Assembly: GCF_000819885.1 (NCBI RefSeq)
Contig: NZ_CDBO01000040.1
Span: 92,580-156,579 of the forward strand
Length of the DNA: 64,000 nt
From: Aeromonas fluvialis
GTDB taxonomy: Bacteria > Pseudomonadota > Gammaproteobacteria > Enterobacterales > Aeromonadaceae
Reading direction: 5' to 3'
Part shown: one piece after another, positions 54,476 to 63,938 of the stretch
How the letters are laid out: the number at the start of each line of letters is the position of its first letter
Position numbering within the stretch: position 1 is the first letter of the stretch
Translations under genes and position numbers: made by a program
Notes under the pieces: generated by a model
What the model was told of the DNA's origin: nothing
Seen by the model: only the letters and a program-made list of their open reading frames with translations
Databases searched by the model: none

Positions 54476-55714
54476 ATGACCGGTATCAAGATTTCCGTAG
54501 ATCGACTGCAAGTCGGCAATTATGTATCCCTGCCACTGGGGTGGCGCGAACACCCATTCCTGTTTTCCAGCTTCAAGATCAAAAGTGAAGAAGAGATCGA
54601 GCTGATCCGCCGTCTCGGCCTGAAACTGGTCACCATCATTCCCGACAAGAGCGACGCCCCGCCCAAGCCCCTCAATCAGGTACAGCCTCAGCCACAAGAG
54701 AGCTCAGACGCCGCCCAGCGCCAGGCACAGATGCAGCAGGAGAAAAATCGCCGCATCGAGCAGTTGCAACAGTACCGCCGCGATCTGCAGCAGTGTGAGA
54801 AGCAGTTTCAGCAGTCGCTGGCGCAGGTGCGCAGCGTGATGAGCAAGATCCAGTCCCACCCCCTCAATGCCATCGGCGAGGCGCAGGAGCTGGTCAACGC
54901 CATGACCGAGCAGTTGCTCTCGGTGGACGAGATGGTGCTCCATCTGGTCTCCGACAGGGAGGATGGCAACAACCTCTACTTCCACTCCCTCAATGTCAGC
55001 GTGCTCAGCATGCTGCTGGCCAAGGAGTGCAAGATGTCGGCCGACCAGATCCGTCAGATCGGCATGGGGGCGCTGTTCCACGACATCGGCAAACTGAAGA
55101 TCCCGAGCCAGATCCTGCGCAAGACCGAGCCCCTCACCAGGCCGGAGCAAAACCTGATGGCCCAGCATCCGCGCTACGGTCTCGACCTGCTCAATCTGGC
55201 CAAGGATTTCCCGGCCGAGGCAAAAGGGATCGTGCTGCATCACCACGAATATCTCGATGGCAGCGGGCCGGAAGGGCTCAAGGGTGGTCAGCTCGATCCA
55301 CAGACCCAGATGGTGTCGATGATCAACGAATACGATAACCTCTGCCACATGCAGGCCAAGGTGCCCTACTCGGCCCTGAGCGGCCTCTACAAGCAGCGCA
55401 AGGCGCAGTTCAATCCGGAGTACCTCAGCATGCTGATCCGGTTGATGGGGATCTACCCGCCCGGCAGCGTGGTGCAACTCTCCAGCGGTCAGGTCGGGCT
55501 GGTGATGTCGGTCAACGCTTCCCGCCTGCTCTACCCCTCGGTGCTGGTCTACGATCCGCGCATTCCCCGTCAGGAAGCCGCCATCATCGACCTGCAGCAA
55601 GCCGAACTGTCGATCGCCAAGGTGATCCACCCCAAACGGCTGCCGCCCGCCGTGTTTGAGTATCTCAATCCACGTACCCGGATCAGCTACTACTTCGAAC
55701 ACAACAAAGCCTGA
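54476..55714 (+). CDS. HD-GYP-like domain protein with altered GYP motif
   Basis: A 412-aa protein with an N-terminal DUF3391-type domain (KISVDRLQVGNYV, in part), a long coiled coil (residues about 75-125, QQEKNRRIEQLQQYRRDLQQ) and an HD-GYP domain. The HD pair is H202-D203 in LFHDIGK, and HH-E at 256-258. The signature motif reads DGSGPEG (261-267): the Tyr of GYP is missing and the sequence is one residue shorter. HD-GYP proteins hydrolyse cyclic di-GMP; the altered motif leaves activity open. ATG 54476 fits the domain start. The gene is divergent from metA. Confidence 0.88.
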   Translation: MTGIKISVDRLQVGNYVSLPLGWREHPFLFSSFKIKSEEEIELIRRLGLKLVTIIPDKSDAPPKPLNQVQPQPQESSDAAQRQAQMQQEKNRRIEQLQQYRRDLQQCEKQFQQSLAQVRSVMSKIQSHPLNAIGEAQELVNAMTEQLLSVDEMVLHLVSDREDGNNLYFHSLNVSVLSMLLAKECKMSADQIRQIGMGALFHDIGKLKIPSQILRKTEPLTRPEQNLMAQHPRYGLDLLNLAKDFPAEAKGIVLHHHEYLDGSGPEGLKGGQLDPQTQMVSMINEYDNLCHMQAKVPYSALSGLYKQRKAQFNPEYLSMLIRLMGIYPPGSVVQLSSGQVGLVMSVNASRLLYPSVLVYDPRIPRQEAAIIDLQQAELSIAKVIHPKRLPPAVFEYLNPRTRISYYFEHNKA

Positions 55715-55767
55715 TTGTCCTGGCCCGAGGCCAACCGTTGTCATCCGTTTAACCCAAGGAGCCCGCC

Positions 55768-56919
55768 ATGCGTATCGAGATCATCAGTACCGGAGACGAA
55801 ATAGTGACGGGTCTGGTGGTGGATACCAACGCGGCCTGGCTCAGCGCTCTGCTGCTGGAACAGGGGTGGCAGGTGCGCCGTCGCCTGACGGTGGGGGACA
55901 ACCTCGTCGACCTGAAAGCCGTGCTGCAAGAGAGTGCCAGCCGCGCCGAGGTGGTGCTGGTGTGTGGGGGGCTCGGGCCCACCGCCGACGATCTCACCGC
56001 TCTGGCCGCCGCCGAGGCCTTTGACCAGCCGCTCACCCTCTTCCCCGACTGGCTCGCCACCATCACGGCCCGCTACGCCAGCCGTGGCCGCCCGATGGCA
56101 CAAAGCAATGCCAAACAAGCCTGGTTGCCGCAGGGGTGCGAGATCCTCGACAACCCGGTCGGCACCGCCTGCGGCTTTGTGGTGCGAAGTGGCCAGAGCC
56201 AGATCTTCTTCACCCCGGGCGTACCGTTCGAGTTCAAGCAGATGGTGCGCGAGCAGATTCTGCCACGCCTCAAACAGCTGGCCGGGGCACAGATCGATAC
56301 CGAGCTGCGTCGCTTTTACACCTTCGGCGTCTCGGAATCTGCCCTCAGCGACCTGCTGGATGCCGCCCCCTGGCCCACCGGCATCGAACTCGGTTACCGC
56401 TCCGCCATGCCGCTTATTGAACTGAAGCTGATCGGCCACGGCGCCAGCGCCGCTGACATGAAGAACGCCAAGAAAAGGCTGCTGAGCACGATCCGCCCCT
56501 GGCTGGTTGGCAGCGGAGATACGGAACCGGCGCAGCAGATCCTCGCGCTGCTGCAAGGCAAGCCGCTGGCTCTGCTGGAGGGGGAGAGTGGTGGCGCGCT
56601 GCTGGCGCTTTGTCACGGCCATCCCCGGCTGGAAGCCCGCTTCAGCGCGCAACTGGCAGATGAGCTGGCGCAGTTGCCGACTGCCGATACGGGCCTGCAA
56701 CTGACCATAGGGCGAGAAGGGGCAGAGGGTGTGCCACTGCAGCTTAGCGCCGATGGCAAGCACATCGGTCAGACGGTCAAGGTCAGCCATCCAGACCCGG
56801 AGAGCCGCCGCAAGATCCTCGCCTTTGCCGCGCTCGACATGCTGCGCCGCCACCTGTTGGGTGAGCAGGCGCTCGGCGATTACCTCACGCTGGACAGAAC
56901 GACACAACGCGGCGGTTAA
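55768..56919 (+). CDS. CinA family protein (NMN deamidase-related, YfaY-like)
   Basis: A 383-aa protein with an N-terminal molybdopterin-binding-like fold (MRIEIISTGDEIVTGLVVDTNA, in part; LVCGGLGPTADDLT near 68-81) and a degenerate C-terminal deamidase part. The family is called nicotinamide-nucleotide amidohydrolase-related, but this branch (COG1058, YfaY) keeps mainly the N-terminal fold, and its activity is not settled. ATG 55768 follows AAGGAGCCCGCC, a strong ribosome site. It lies 53 bases after the HD-GYP-like gene on the same strand. Confidence 0.85.
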   Translation: MRIEIISTGDEIVTGLVVDTNAAWLSALLLEQGWQVRRRLTVGDNLVDLKAVLQESASRAEVVLVCGGLGPTADDLTALAAAEAFDQPLTLFPDWLATITARYASRGRPMAQSNAKQAWLPQGCEILDNPVGTACGFVVRSGQSQIFFTPGVPFEFKQMVREQILPRLKQLAGAQIDTELRRFYTFGVSESALSDLLDAAPWPTGIELGYRSAMPLIELKLIGHGASAADMKNAKKRLLSTIRPWLVGSGDTEPAQQILALLQGKPLALLEGESGGALLALCHGHPRLEARFSAQLADELAQLPTADTGLQLTIGREGAEGVPLQLSADGKHIGQTVKVSHPDPESRRKILAFAALDMLRRHLLGEQALGDYLTLDRTTQRGG

Positions 56920-57149
56920 CCACAATCCCTCACCCGGCCAGTGCAGGCCATGCCGCTGGCTGATATATCCGGTCACTCTCCGGCATCCCTCTTGGCTTCA
57001 TCGCCGAACAGAACACCATTTATACGACCACTATTTATCCGTCTCTTGTCACCGATCCGACCTCAATCCATTGACCATTCGGAGGAGATATCTGAATACT
57101 GCCCACTCTCAGGATTGACCACTCGCTTTATTACTCATTGAGAGATTAA

Positions 57150-58871
57150 ATGACACTAGAGGAGCGAGCCGCTCGTTACGTTCTCATCCAGCAAGGAGAT
57201 GCGGTGTTAAGCAAAGCGTGGCTGCTGCTATCAAGCGATATGGAACTGGTCTGCCTGCGGATTGCCGCCGGTCTCACCAAACCAGTCACGGAACAGGATG
57301 TGCAAGCGTTGCTCCTCGCTTCCAACTGTCGCCGCTATCAGCCCCTGCCCGAGGGGATCAAACAGGCCATCAGTCTGCTCAATACCCTGCTCACCAACCC
57401 TGCCGCCCCCGTGCCTGCCCATCCGATCCCTGTCGGCAAACGTCATGATGCCAGAGTCACCATTGTGGTGGAAAAGGACCAAATGAGCGCCAACGCCCAG
57501 ATCACTGCCGACTGGGGTGGCAAGTACATTACTCTGGAACAGCTCCAAGAGGCGATCGGCCAGAGTGAAATCAAACAGGGTGTGAGCGAGCCCCTGCTCA
57601 CTGCCGCCATCCAGTCAGCCAGGGAGGCCGCCCCCGGCAGCCAGCTCAAGCTGGTGATTGCCTGCGGCCAACCTGCCGTCAATGGCCAGGATACCCGCTA
57701 TGAGCGGCTGGTGGAGACACCGGCCGAGCGGATCCTCAAACCGCAGGAGCTCGGTCATGGCAAAGTCGATCTGCGGGATCTCGGCTCCATCGTCACCGTC
57801 AAGGCCGGTGCTCCGCTGATGCGCCGTCATCCGGCCACCGTCGGGGTACCCGGTTTTACCGTGACCGGTCAGGAGTTGCCCGCCAAGGATGGCAAAGACA
57901 GCCCGATGAGTGCTGGCGAGGGCACCTTCATCTCCCCCGACGATCCCGATCTGTTGATCGCCGGTCGGGCTGGCCTGCCCTGTCAGGAGAAAGCGGGCAT
58001 GAAGGTGGACGAGGTGCTCAGCGTCAAACAGGTGGATGCCCGCCACGGCCACATCACTTTTGAAGGGGGACTGATCGTCAATGGCGACGTCAACCCGGGC
58101 ATGAGGGTGCGGGTCAGCGGCGATATCGTCATTGGTGGCTTTATCGAAGGGGGCGTGATCGAAGCCGGCGGCAGCATCACGGTTCGCCACGGCATCATAG
58201 GCCGCCGCAACGAGCAGGGGGAGTACCTCTGTCAGCTCTATGCCCAGGGGGAGATCCACGCCAGCTACGCCCAGTATGCCCAGCTGGAAGCGGGGGGGGA
58301 TATCCAGATCCAGAGTCAGCTCAGTCACTGCTATAGCCGCAGCGGGCAGGATATCAAGGTGGGTGACAGCAACATGCGCAAAGGCACTCTGCTGGGTGGC
58401 ACCAGCATTGCCAATCGCCTGATCATGGCCCCCAGCCTGGGGGCCGAGGCCGCCAACCATACCCGGCTGCAGATCCTCGGCGGCTACTTCACCCACAAGG
58501 AGCAGGAACACCAGCTCAAGCTGCGCCAACAGGCGTGTCAGGGCCAGCTGGAGAAAATCAAGGAGCTGGTCATGAAGTTGCTGCAACTGCCCGGCGACAA
58601 GCGTAATCCGGATACCCTGCGCAAGCTCAAACCGATCCGGGACCATCAGCTAGCCGAGCTGGCCCAGCTCGATGAGCAGCTCACCGCCAACCAGGAGGAG
58701 CTGCGAAACTTGATGGCTCAGATGGAGGTCATTGCCACCCAGCATCTGTTCTCCGGCATCGAGGTCGAGATGGCCAGCTTCAAACGCAAGGTTACCATCA
58801 CCCGTGGCCCCACCCGTCTGACTATTCACGATGAGCAGCTGGAGATGACCCCTTACGAGGGGCACAAATAG
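57150..58871 (+). CDS. FapA family protein (DUF342)
   Basis: A 573-aa cytoplasmic protein of the DUF342/FapA family. An N-terminal variable region is followed by a right-handed beta-helix-like part with the family core (GGLIVNGDVNPGMRVRVSGDIVIGGFIEGGVIEAGGSITV, in part) and a long C-terminal coiled coil (QGQLEKIKELVMKLLQLP and LAELAQLDEQLTANQEELRNLMAQME, in part). Relatives have been tied to flagellar placement or polymer formation, but the role is not fixed. ATG 57150 has GAGAGATTAA before it. The gap of 230 bases upstream holds possible TTGACC promoter elements. A G8 run lies at 58293-58300. Confidence 0.85.
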   Translation: MTLEERAARYVLIQQGDAVLSKAWLLLSSDMELVCLRIAAGLTKPVTEQDVQALLLASNCRRYQPLPEGIKQAISLLNTLLTNPAAPVPAHPIPVGKRHDARVTIVVEKDQMSANAQITADWGGKYITLEQLQEAIGQSEIKQGVSEPLLTAAIQSAREAAPGSQLKLVIACGQPAVNGQDTRYERLVETPAERILKPQELGHGKVDLRDLGSIVTVKAGAPLMRRHPATVGVPGFTVTGQELPAKDGKDSPMSAGEGTFISPDDPDLLIAGRAGLPCQEKAGMKVDEVLSVKQVDARHGHITFEGGLIVNGDVNPGMRVRVSGDIVIGGFIEGGVIEAGGSITVRHGIIGRRNEQGEYLCQLYAQGEIHASYAQYAQLEAGGDIQIQSQLSHCYSRSGQDIKVGDSNMRKGTLLGGTSIANRLIMAPSLGAEAANHTRLQILGGYFTHKEQEHQLKLRQQACQGQLEKIKELVMKLLQLPGDKRNPDTLRKLKPIRDHQLAELAQLDEQLTANQEELRNLMAQMEVIATQHLFSGIEVEMASFKRKVTITRGPTRLTIHDEQLEMTPYEGHK

Positions 58872-58985
58872 GTCAACATGGACGGAATCATCGCTGAACC
58901 GGCCGTGATCCCGCCGCCGATTTTCGCTACACTCGCCACTTCCTTGGCCCCACCGGGCGGGCCAGCCAGACTCAGGTAGTGAAAG

Positions 58986-59795
58986 ATGTACAAGCTGATC
59001 GCATTGGATATGGATGGCACCCTGCTCAACCCGCAGGGCCAGATTACTCCCCGCACCCACGCCGCCATCACGGCCGCCCGCGCCAAAGGAGTCACCGTAG
59101 TGCTGGCCTCAGGCCGCCCGTTGGAAGGGATGAGCCGCTATCTGGAAGAGCTCGGCCTCACCACAGAACATGATTACGTCATCTGCTACAACGGCGCGCT
59201 AGTGCAACAGGTAGCCGATCAGCGTATCATCCGCAGCCAGCTGCTGACCGGCAGTGACGCCAGCGCCGTCGCCAAACTGGCTGACGAGCTGGAGGTGAAC
59301 GTCCACGGTTTCTCGGTCACCCGTGGCCTGATTAGCCCCCGCGTCAGTACCTACACCGAGCACGAATCCCGCCTGATCGGCATGCCGATCAATCTGATCG
59401 ACTTCGCTACCCTGCCTGCCGACGAGCAGATCATGAAGGTGATGATGATCGACGAGCCACCCCAGCTCTCCCGCGCCATCGAGCGACTGCCTGCAGCGCT
59501 CTATGAGCGCTATACCGTGGTCCAGAGCGCCCCCTTCTTCCTCGAGTTCATGAACAAACAGAGCAACAAGGGGACCGGCGTCGCTGCGCTGGCCGAACAC
59601 CTGGGCCTGACTGCCGAGCAGGTGATTTGTGTCGGGGATGCGGGCAACGATCGTCACATGATCGAGTATGCAGGTCTCGGGGTTGCGATGGGCAATGCCA
59701 CCGACGAGATCAAGGATCTCGCCCAGCACACCACAGCCCGCAACGATGAAGATGGTGTGGCCCAGGTGATCGAGCAGTTCGTGCTGAACACCTGA
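58986..59795 (+). CDS. yidA: Sugar-phosphatase YidA (HAD IIB, Cof type)
   Basis: A 269-aa HAD phosphatase close to E. coli YidA, which dephosphorylates erythrose 4-phosphate and other sugar phosphates. The nucleophile Asp is in IALDMDGTLLN (residues 6-16), motif II includes VLASGRP, motif III a Lys in the middle, and motif IV GDAGNDRHMIEYAGLGVAMGNA, in part. Length and C-terminus fit. ATG 58986 follows GTAGTGAAAG. A terminator follows 37 bases after the stop. Confidence 0.93.
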   Translation: MYKLIALDMDGTLLNPQGQITPRTHAAITAARAKGVTVVLASGRPLEGMSRYLEELGLTTEHDYVICYNGALVQQVADQRIIRSQLLTGSDASAVAKLADELEVNVHGFSVTRGLISPRVSTYTEHESRLIGMPINLIDFATLPADEQIMKVMMIDEPPQLSRAIERLPAALYERYTVVQSAPFFLEFMNKQSNKGTGVAALAEHLGLTAEQVICVGDAGNDRHMIEYAGLGVAMGNATDEIKDLAQHTTARNDEDGVAQVIEQFVLNT

Positions 59796-59831
59796 TCGTA
59801 ATCGAGCGCCACTGCGCCCGATAAGGAAATG

Positions 59832-59866
59832 AAAACGGGGAGGCTGTCAGTCTCCCCGTTTTTTTC
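59832..59866 (+). terminator. Terminator of yidA
   Basis: AACGGGGAG (59834-59842) pairs with CTCCCCGTT (59852-59860) with a 9-base loop, followed by six T. Confidence 0.85.
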
Positions 59867-59890
59867 TGGTTAGTTATCTGCGTGATGAGA

Positions 59891-62800
59891 TCACTGGTTC
59901 GCCAGACACTGGGTATGGGAACCCGGTTGCAGGTAAGGCATCAGCAGGGGTGCCATCCCCTTGAGCACCTGCACCGGCAGCGCCGAGGTGAAGCGGAACT
60001 TGTCGGACTGGCTGCCCGGTACATAGGCGGTCAGGGTACCGAAGTGATCATCACCCAGATAAAAAACGAAGGTCGCGGTACGGTTGCGCGCCAGCGAGCT
60101 GGTCACGTTGCCATAACGACCGACGGTCTCGATGCGGTTATCCCCGGTCCCGGTCTTGCCCCCCATCGGCAGCACGGTGCCGTCCGGCAGGGTAAAGGCA
60201 CCGGCGATACGTCTTGCCGTGCCCCCTTCAACAACCTTGGATAGCGCATTGCGCAGGGCTGCCGCCACCTCTGCCGGCATCACCCGGGTTCCCTCGGAGT
60301 GCTGCGGCTCAAACTCGGTCTCGAAGGGCGTCCCCTTTGCAAACGAAAGGTGCTCGATACGCAAGGTCGGCGAACGGACACCACCACTCTGGATAATCCC
60401 CATCAGCTCAGCCAACGCGGCCGGGCGATCACCGGAGCTGCCCAAGGCGCTCGCCAGGGAAGGTACCAGATGATCGAACGGATAACCCAGCTTGGCCCAG
60501 CGCTGATGGATGTCGAGGAACGCTTCAACCTCCAGCATGGTGCGGATCCGGCTGTCACGGGCGCTGCGATGACGGGTCTTGAACAGCCAGCTGTAGACTT
60601 CCTGCCGCTCATCACGACTGGCCGCTACCGCGTCGGCAAAGGTCGCCTTGTCGAACTCCTTGAGATAGGCCAGCAGCCACAGCTCCAGCGGGTGCACCCG
60701 GGCAATATAGCCCTGATCCGGCAGAGAATACTTGCCCGGGCCATAGCTGACATAGAGCTGGTTGATCCGCTTCGCACTCAGCTTCTCTCGCGGCAACCGC
60801 TCCGCCAGGAAGGCAGCAAATGTCGCTTCGTCGGCTTCCGGCATCAGATAGCGGTGAACCGCCGCCAGACGTACCGCGCTCGGTTTGAGGCCGTCGAGGA
60901 AGGTATCGAGCTGCTCTTCGGAGGTCTTGCCCCGATATTTGCGCCAGAAGCGCAGCAGATAGGTCTGCCCCTCTTTGTCGGCAAATTTGACCAGATACTC
61001 CTGACGGCGGGGATCCTTGTCATCCTTGAGCAACTGGGCACGATTCCCCTCCTTGTAGAGGCTATAGCGCACGATATCCCGCATCAGCCGCACAAAGGGC
61101 AGGTTGATGGACTCACGCAGAGAGTCACGCAACGTCGGAATACGCCCGTTATCCTCACGGCGGAAGTTGTTGAAAGTATGCATACCGCCACCGGTAAAGA
61201 ACCCCTCGTTGGGGCTGGCGGAGTATTTGCGATCCAGCGCAGTTTCCAGCATCACCGGCAAGCTCTTGTCCTGAGCCGTCATCAGATAGGAGATGGCCCA
61301 GCGGCTAAGGTTGTCCTGAGAGACGGCCACCAACTTGCGCAGATTCTCGACCGGCATCCCGGCATAGTTGTCGTGCAGCTCGGCCACAATCTCCAGATAG
61401 GTGGTCAGCACCCGCAACTTGGCCGTTGAGCCCAGCTCCAGCTTGGAGCCTTCATTGATATCAAAGGGCTGATCGGTGTTGTCGGTCTGCACCCGCACCT
61501 TGAAACCTTCCGGCGACTTCTCGAACAGGGTGAAGCTGTAGCGCACATCGCCGGTCTTCTCCGGCGAGAGCAAACGCTCGCCAAACAGGCCTACCTGGGC
61601 GGCAAACGCCGGATCGGCCAACTGCTGCAGATAACGGGATACTTCGTTCTGCAGCGGCATATTGAGGCTGGTATCGGCCGTCAGATCCATCCGGTCGAGG
61701 TCATAGAGCTGCACCCCGAGCTGACGGCTCAGGCGAGTACGGGCAACCTGTAACCCCTTGTTGTTGTTAACCTTGGTGACGGCAGGGGACTGCAGGAAGT
61801 CACGGAACGAGATCTTGGCCTTGAGCGCGGCCTCCATCAGGGGCGGCGTGATCATCCCCTCCTGCACAAACAGGCGCAGGTAGCTGTCGGTCAGGGTAGC
61901 CAATGCCTCTCGCCCCTGAGCCAGATAGTAGGAGGGGCGGCGGTGCGCAATCATCAAAGAGACCACCTGACGCAGGGCAAGCCCCTGTTCGGCCAGCGGT
62001 GCGTTCTGGTTGCGGGCGGGGTCCAGCAGACGGTTCACGTCATCGACATTTGCACCAAACCAGACCCAGAGACCATCTCCCAGACCATGGACTTCACCAT
62101 ATCCCGGCGCAGCCGAGAGCGGTACCGAGTTGAGGTAGGCCCAGGCGACCAGTTTGCGCGCTTCAAGGGTTTCCGGCCCGAGACGATAGGCCCGCACACT
62201 GGCAGAGGCCATCTGACGGATCTTCTCGGTCGGCGACAGGGTCAGGCCATCCGGCGAGTGGCGATACTTCTCCACCTGGGTCGCCAGGGTACTGCCACCG
62301 GCAGATTGATCCTGCATATCGAGCGCCTTGCCCACCTGGGAGAGCGCCGCCTTGGCAAAGCGGGGCCAGTCGACAGCCGGGTTGGCCAACGGCTCTTCGT
62401 TGCTCAACAGATCGCGGTTCTCGATAAAGAGCAACGACTGGATGATGAACGGTGGAATGGAGTCAAAATCCGGATAGTGATGGGTCGGATACTTGAATTG
62501 ATAAAAAGGTTCTGCACGGCAGTCGTGCAGCGTCAGCCCTGCCTGCACCTTCTCGGTATAAGGGACGAAAAAGCCACGACTGGCATAGTCGTAGAGTGCA
62601 TCGGAGAACCGAGCCTGCTTGCTGATTCCGTAACCGCGCTGCAACAGCCGCTCCTGCATCATCGGCAGTTGAACATAGCCAAGCCGCTTGTCGAACGGGC
62701 CATCCTCAGGGAAGGCGATCTGCTTACTCTGGCCCGGCTCAACCTGATAAGTGAGCTTGGCGGCGTAGCGGGAGATCTCCTGAGATTGCAGCGTCGAGGT

Positions 62801-62974
62801 TTTCATCTCATAGCCAACCAGAGCGATCCCCCCCCCCAGGCACAATAAAATGAGAAAACAGAACAACCAACGCCACCAGGGACGACGCTTGCGGTTTGGA
62901 TTCCCGTCCGTGGTCTGGACAGATGAATTTTGAGATGCCACTTGTGTCAAATCCGTTTGTTTTGATGCGCCCAT
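59891..62974 (-). CDS. Large bifunctional penicillin-binding protein (transglycosylase/transpeptidase)
   Basis: A 1027-aa class A PBP-like protein: a short cytoplasmic head, one membrane helix (WWRWLFCFLILLCLGGGIALVG, in part, residues about 33-55), a GT51 glycosyltransferase (ENR with catalytic Glu185; GGSTLATQVEK) and a transpeptidase with SxxK at S509-K512 (GSTAK), SIN near residue 605 and KTGTG starting K940. The GT motifs are diverged from the usual EDRxFxxHxG. About 330 residues separate SIN and KTGTG, far more than in PBP1a or 1b. ATG 62974 follows GGTGGGGC; a GTG 39 bases upstream (63013) is the alternative. A G10 tract lies in the helix codons. Confidence 0.85.
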   Translation of the reverse strand: MGASKQTDLTQVASQNSSVQTTDGNPNRKRRPWWRWLFCFLILLCLGGGIALVGYEMKTSTLQSQEISRYAAKLTYQVEPGQSKQIAFPEDGPFDKRLGYVQLPMMQERLLQRGYGISKQARFSDALYDYASRGFFVPYTEKVQAGLTLHDCRAEPFYQFKYPTHHYPDFDSIPPFIIQSLLFIENRDLLSNEEPLANPAVDWPRFAKAALSQVGKALDMQDQSAGGSTLATQVEKYRHSPDGLTLSPTEKIRQMASASVRAYRLGPETLEARKLVAWAYLNSVPLSAAPGYGEVHGLGDGLWVWFGANVDDVNRLLDPARNQNAPLAEQGLALRQVVSLMIAHRRPSYYLAQGREALATLTDSYLRLFVQEGMITPPLMEAALKAKISFRDFLQSPAVTKVNNNKGLQVARTRLSRQLGVQLYDLDRMDLTADTSLNMPLQNEVSRYLQQLADPAFAAQVGLFGERLLSPEKTGDVRYSFTLFEKSPEGFKVRVQTDNTDQPFDINEGSKLELGSTAKLRVLTTYLEIVAELHDNYAGMPVENLRKLVAVSQDNLSRWAISYLMTAQDKSLPVMLETALDRKYSASPNEGFFTGGGMHTFNNFRREDNGRIPTLRDSLRESINLPFVRLMRDIVRYSLYKEGNRAQLLKDDKDPRRQEYLVKFADKEGQTYLLRFWRKYRGKTSEEQLDTFLDGLKPSAVRLAAVHRYLMPEADEATFAAFLAERLPREKLSAKRINQLYVSYGPGKYSLPDQGYIARVHPLELWLLAYLKEFDKATFADAVAASRDERQEVYSWLFKTRHRSARDSRIRTMLEVEAFLDIHQRWAKLGYPFDHLVPSLASALGSSGDRPAALAELMGIIQSGGVRSPTLRIEHLSFAKGTPFETEFEPQHSEGTRVMPAEVAAALRNALSKVVEGGTARRIAGAFTLPDGTVLPMGGKTGTGDNRIETVGRYGNVTSSLARNRTATFVFYLGDDHFGTLTAYVPGSQSDKFRFTSALPVQVLKGMAPLLMPYLQPGSHTQCLANQ
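62828..62837. repeat. 10-base homopolymer in the PBP gene
   Basis: Ten consecutive C on the plus strand (G10 on the coding strand) encode the Gly triplet of the membrane helix (CLGGGIAL). A single-base change would frameshift the gene after about 46 residues. Confidence 0.8.
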
Positions 62975-63136
62975 ATCAGCCCCACCATGGTTGCGCAATT
63001 TATTGTATTTCACTCAAGCTTAGTCTTTTCAAGTCAATGGCTTGAAACTATTGACTGCTCTAATTGTGATGGTAACAGGGCAATTCTAAAAAGGGGAGCC
63101 GATTGTTGCAGGAGTGGCAGAGATCCGAGCTGATAA

Positions 63137-63161
63137 CAAAACACCGGCCAATGGCCGGTGT
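63137..63161 (-). terminator. Terminator of tmaR
   Basis: ACACCGGCC (63141-63149) pairs with GGCCGGTGT (63153-63161) around a 3-base loop. On the minus strand it is followed by TTTTGTTATC. It lies 24 bases past the tmaR stop. Confidence 0.8.
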
Positions 63162-63184
63162 CTCTTAGCGTGAAAGCTTAACCC

Positions 63185-63502
63185 TTACTTATGAGAGCTC
63201 ATGCCCTTCAGTTTGGAGCTCAACTCTTTACGCTCTTTGGAGAGCTCGGCGTTCTTGATGATGTGATCATCCACGCGCTCTTCATAGTCGGTACGCATGT
63301 TAGCGATGATCGCCTGCACATCATCAATGCTCATGCCCGGCTTGATGTAGTCGCTCAGGTTATCGAGCAGCAGTACGCGCTTCTGGTTGTCACGGATCTT
63401 CTTCTCGTTATCCGCAATTTCACGCTTGAGTTTGTTCTGGCGACGGGACATACGCACATATTCCAGTACATCGCTGAAGGTGGACTTGTTTACTTGTTCC
63501 AT
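63185..63502 (-). CDS. tmaR: Pole-localizer protein TmaR (YeeX, DUF496)
   Basis: A 105-aa alpha-helical protein matching E. coli YeeX/TmaR through [21 protein letters not shown], in part, [25 protein letters not shown], in part, and [21 protein letters not shown]. In E. coli TmaR clusters at the cell pole and holds PTS Enzyme I there. The product is about the E. coli length (109). ATG 63502 follows AGTGGTATCGAT without a strong ribosome site. It is upstream of, and in line with, the PBP gene but separated by a terminator. Confidence 0.9.
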   Translation of the reverse strand: MEQVNKSTFSDVLEYVRMSRRQNKLKREIADNEKKIRDNQKRVLLLDNLSDYIKPGMSIDDVQAIIANMRTDYEERVDDHIIKNAELSKERKELSSKLKGMSSHK

Positions 63503-63674
63503 ATCGATACCACTGACTTAAGGTTGATAAAAACTGGCCAAGTTACACCTGGAACCCGGCAAACTCGGCGCGGGACAGGCAAACTCAAGATGTCATTACT
63601 CTACCGAGTTATAAGCGAGATACAACCCTAATCGCGCGCCATGAACAGAGTTTGGCCAAAAGTAAACCAGTAAA

Positions 63675-63938
63675 ATGGTTGATAATCCGCCAGATAAGGC
63701 TTCGGAGGTGGTACGCAAGCTGGGACGCCAGGATGTGTTGGTGCGCTTGACGACCAGTCCACAGGCACGCAAGAAGTGGTCGCAACTGCCGGACACGGTG
63801 GAAGCCCGTTTGCTGACCCGCAACATCAACGGCAAGGAGCGTCAGGTGTTGACCTCGATGGTCGACCCGATGCGCTTCCCGGGGGCTGACATCGTCGAGC
63901 TCTACAGCCATCACAGGGATACACGGCGAGTCAGCTGA
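63675..63938 (+). pseudogene. IS4-family transposase fragment
   Basis: The frame translates to text typical of the middle of IS4-type transposases: VVRKLGRQDVLVRLTTSPQARKKW, in part, then ARLLTRNINGKERQVLTSMVDPMRFPGADIVELYSH. In intact elements YSH is followed by RWEIELGYRE, which supplies the catalytic Glu; here the sequence changes at about 63913 to HRDTRRVS and stops. Neither the DDE N-terminal part nor terminal repeats are seen, so this is a broken remnant. The window ends 62 bases later. Confidence 0.8.
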
